Positions 34,440-36,310 of a stretch of DNA of 36,310 nucleotides are shown here, piece by piece. This DNA is from Caballeronia ptereochthonis. GTDB lineage: Bacteria > Pseudomonadota > Gammaproteobacteria > Burkholderiales > Burkholderiaceae. Where the stretch lies: contig NZ_FCOB02000049.1 in assembly GCF_001545075.1 (NCBI RefSeq), forward strand, positions 1 to 36,310. The letters are read 5' to 3'. Within the stretch, counting starts at the first letter, position 1. The number at the start of each line of letters is the position of its first letter. The translations under genes and the position numbers were made by a program. The notes beneath the pieces were generated by a model. That model was not told the DNA's origin. It searched no databases and worked only from the letters and a program-made list of their open reading frames with translations.

Positions 34440-35675
34440 ATGCGAATTTCCAGTTCCCAATACTTCAACATGAACGTCGCTTCGATGAGCGACCAGCAGA
34501 GCTCGCTCGCGTCGATGTATCAGCAGATCTCGTCGGGCAAGCGCATTCTCACGGCGTCGGACGACCCCCTCGGCGCGGCGCAGGCGGTGCAGCTCACGAT
34601 GAAGAGCGGTGCGCTCGCGCAATACGGCACGAATCAGACGGCGGCGCTTTCGTCGCTGCAGCAGGAGGACTCGACGCTCGGCAGCGTAAGCAACGCGCTG
34701 CAGAGCATCCAGACGCAGATCGTGCATGCCGGCGACGGCTCGCTGAACGATGCGGACCGCACGTCGATCGCGAACACGATCCAGGGCCTGCGCGACCAGC
34801 TCTTCGGTCTCGCGAACACCACGGACAGCAACGGCAACTACATCTTCTCCGGCTTGAAGGGCGGGGCCGCGCCGTTTTCGAACGATCCGTCCGGCGTCGG
34901 CACGACGTACTCGGGCGATCTGGGCCAGCGTACGGTGCAGATCAGCGAGGGACGTTCGATCCCGGTGGGCGACACGGGCGTATCGATTTTCCGCAGCGTG
35001 TCGCCGACCGAGAGCAATCCGGTGTCGAGCGCGGGCGGTTCGAACTCGGGCACGGCGACGATCGGCCCGGTGAGCGTGACCGACACGAGCAACGCGGGCA
35101 ACGCGAGCAAATACACGATCACGTTTTCGATCTCGCAGACGGACGGCACGACGAGCTATTCGGTCACGTCGGACCCGGCGGACAACACGTTGCCGGCCGA
35201 TGTTCCCTACACGGGCAAGACGGACATCACGCTTGGCGGGCAGAAGGTGACGATCGACGGCACGCCCGGAAACGGCGACACCTTCACGGTGCAGCCGGCG
35301 GCGACGGACAACAACGACATTTTCGCGACGCTCGACAACATCGTGAATGCGCTCAAGCAGACGACCGGTTCGCCGGCTGCGCAGGCGGCGCTGACCAACG
35401 CGCTGACGACGGCGAGCACGAAGGTCAACAACACGTTCAACAATGTGCTGGCGGCGCAGACGGTGGTCGGCGGGCGCGAGCAGGAAGTGCAGTCGACGCA
35501 GACGGCGATGCAGACGAGCCAGACGCAGACGGCGAGCGATATCGCCAATCTGACGAGCATCGATCTGGTTTCGTCGATCAGTCAGTATGAGTTGACGCAG
35601 ACTTCGCTGCAGGCCGCGCAGATGGCGTTTTCGCAGATTCAGAAGATGTCGTTGTTTGATTACATTGGGAATTGA
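34440..35675 (+). CDS. flgL: Hook-filament junction protein FlgL (HAP3)
   Basis: A 411-aa flagellin-like junction protein. N-terminus RISSSQYFNMNVASMSDQQS and YQQISSGKRILTASDDPLGA match the flagellin/FlgL N-domain. The C-terminal flagellin-like helix (LTSIDLVSSISQYELTQTSL, then QAAQMAFSQIQKMSLFDYIG) closes the coiled coil. A variable Ser/Thr-rich domain lies at about 140-300. GAGG precedes ATG 34440, 12 nt after flgK. Its stop is followed by TTTTTTT without a convincing hairpin and then by the long inverted-repeat element. Confidence 0.95.
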   Translation: MRISSSQYFNMNVASMSDQQSSLASMYQQISSGKRILTASDDPLGAAQAVQLTMKSGALAQYGTNQTAALSSLQQEDSTLGSVSNALQSIQTQIVHAGDGSLNDADRTSIANTIQGLRDQLFGLANTTDSNGNYIFSGLKGGAAPFSNDPSGVGTTYSGDLGQRTVQISEGRSIPVGDTGVSIFRSVSPTESNPVSSAGGSNSGTATIGPVSVTDTSNAGNASKYTITFSISQTDGTTSYSVTSDPADNTLPADVPYTGKTDITLGGQKVTIDGTPGNGDTFTVQPAATDNNDIFATLDNIVNALKQTTGSPAAQAALTNALTTASTKVNNTFNNVLAAQTVVGGREQEVQSTQTAMQTSQTQTASDIANLTSIDLVSSISQYELTQTSLQAAQMAFSQIQKMSLFDYIGN

Positions 35676-35703
35676 TTTTTTTGTTTGCTTGTTCTTTCGG
35701 GGA

Positions 35704-36310
35704 ATCCTGAATTCTTAGTGGTCTGCTAGCGTTGCCCCTGTGCGGGGCGGCAGTCACTTTCTTTGCTGCTGCAAAGAAAGTAACCAAAGAAAGCAGCTTT
35801 TGGCCCAGGCGGACTCGTCGTCATGGTTGGGCGTGGCCCAGCCTCTAAGTGTCGCCCTCATAGGACTAACGCGGCTTGGCTCGCGCACGGTCTGACGAGC
35901 TAGCTATCCAAGGGCGCTGGTTCAGCACCGAAGCGTTCCGGCACAGCGCTGCGCGCTGCCGAAGGGTATGCAAGGGAAACCAGCGGGAGGCACATGCGGA
36001 GAGATGGAGGCGTAAGCCAAGAAGCACGGGCAGACCCGATTGACCGGACGGCCGCGTAGCGCGCCGGAGCTCGCTAGTGCTGCACCAGCCAGCTAAACGG
36101 TGCGATGACACAGTGGGTCCGCGATCCAAGTCCGGTTAGGCCTATGTGGGCACTCTTTAGGGGCTGGGCCACGCCGAACGATGACGACGCGTTCGCCTCA
36201 AGCACTCTGGGCCAAAGCTGCTTTCTTTGGTTACTTTCTTTGCAGCAGCAAAGAAAGTGACTGCCGCCCCGCACAGGGGCAACACCAATAGACCACTAAG
36301 AATTCAGGAT
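35704..36310. repeat. 607-bp long inverted-repeat element
   Basis: The left end (35704-35800) and the reverse complement of the right end (36214-36310) agree over 97 nt with four differences by my count. Both begin ATCCTGAATTCTTAGTGGTC. Weaker inverted similarity continues inward (for example GGCGTGGCCCAGCC and CATAGG in both arms) nearly to the centre at about 36007. Each arm has its own hairpins: GCCCC/GGGGC (35734-35748) and an 11-bp ACTTTCTTTGC/GCAAAGAAAGT (35756-35781). No convincing gene lies inside. The right end coincides with the window edge, so more may follow. Confidence 0.85.

Noticed and set aside
36074..36274. Small frames inside the terminal inverted repeat (also 35578-35787 and 35866-36129)
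   Set aside because: They arise from the repeat sequence, cross its hairpins, and lack start signals. I treat them as non-coding.

Overview
The window reads as chromosome of a Burkholderiaceae bacterium (Burkholderia, Paraburkholderia or Caballeronia type). The grounds are very high GC with GC-rich third positions, a gcvTHP operon under a tandem glycine riboswitch, FlhDC/sigma-28 style flagellar control, and a flgA/flgB-centred flagellar locus of betaproteobacterial layout. The genus assignment is inference; no database was searched.

Region 1 (1-4267) is accessory DNA ending at the 3' side of a tRNA-Arg(CCG) gene. It holds an AlpA-type excision regulator, a tiny coupled ORF, a phage replication-like gene carrying two compensating frameshifts, two small lipoproteins, and a minus-strand pair (a 61-aa protein and a multi-pass membrane protein). 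This looks like the tRNA-proximal end of an integrated element or prophage remnant. No integrase is visible inside the window.

Region 2 (4267-16595) is housekeeping: tRNA-Arg, a membrane-anchored dihaem cytochrome c5, a Rep-family helicase convergent with it, a Gfo/Idh/MocA oxidoreductase, then the glycine riboswitch followed by gcvT-gcvH-gcvP, a secreted alginate-lyase-like protein and sdaA (iron-sulfur L-serine deaminase). Glycine cleavage yields one-carbon units. Together with serine hydroxymethyltransferase (not in the window), SdaA can carry the resulting serine to pyruvate.

Region 3 (16708-17331) is a decayed gene: a 146-aa membrane-anchored ORF followed in the same frame by two more coding-like segments separated by TAA codons. 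It abuts the end of flhA exactly where flhF-flhG-fliA would be expected in many relatives.

Region 4 (17332-35675) is the flagellar locus. Minus strand: flhB-flhA (export gate) and flgA-flgM-flgN (P-ring chaperone, anti-sigma-28, hook-junction chaperone). Plus strand: flgBCDEFGHIJ (rod, hook, L and P rings, muramidase), then a YcgR flagellar brake and flgKL. Regulatory sites fit the class II/III hierarchy: two FlhDC-box-like inverted repeats (before flgB/flgA and before flhB), and sigma-28-like promoters before flgM, ycgR and flgK.

Region 5: flgKL is bracketed by related repeats. Upstream is a 59-bp palindromic mini-copy (32154-32212). Downstream is a 607-bp long inverted repeat (35704-36310) whose outer ~97 bp arms are nearly identical. 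This non-coding, strongly self-complementary element is the least explained structure in the window.
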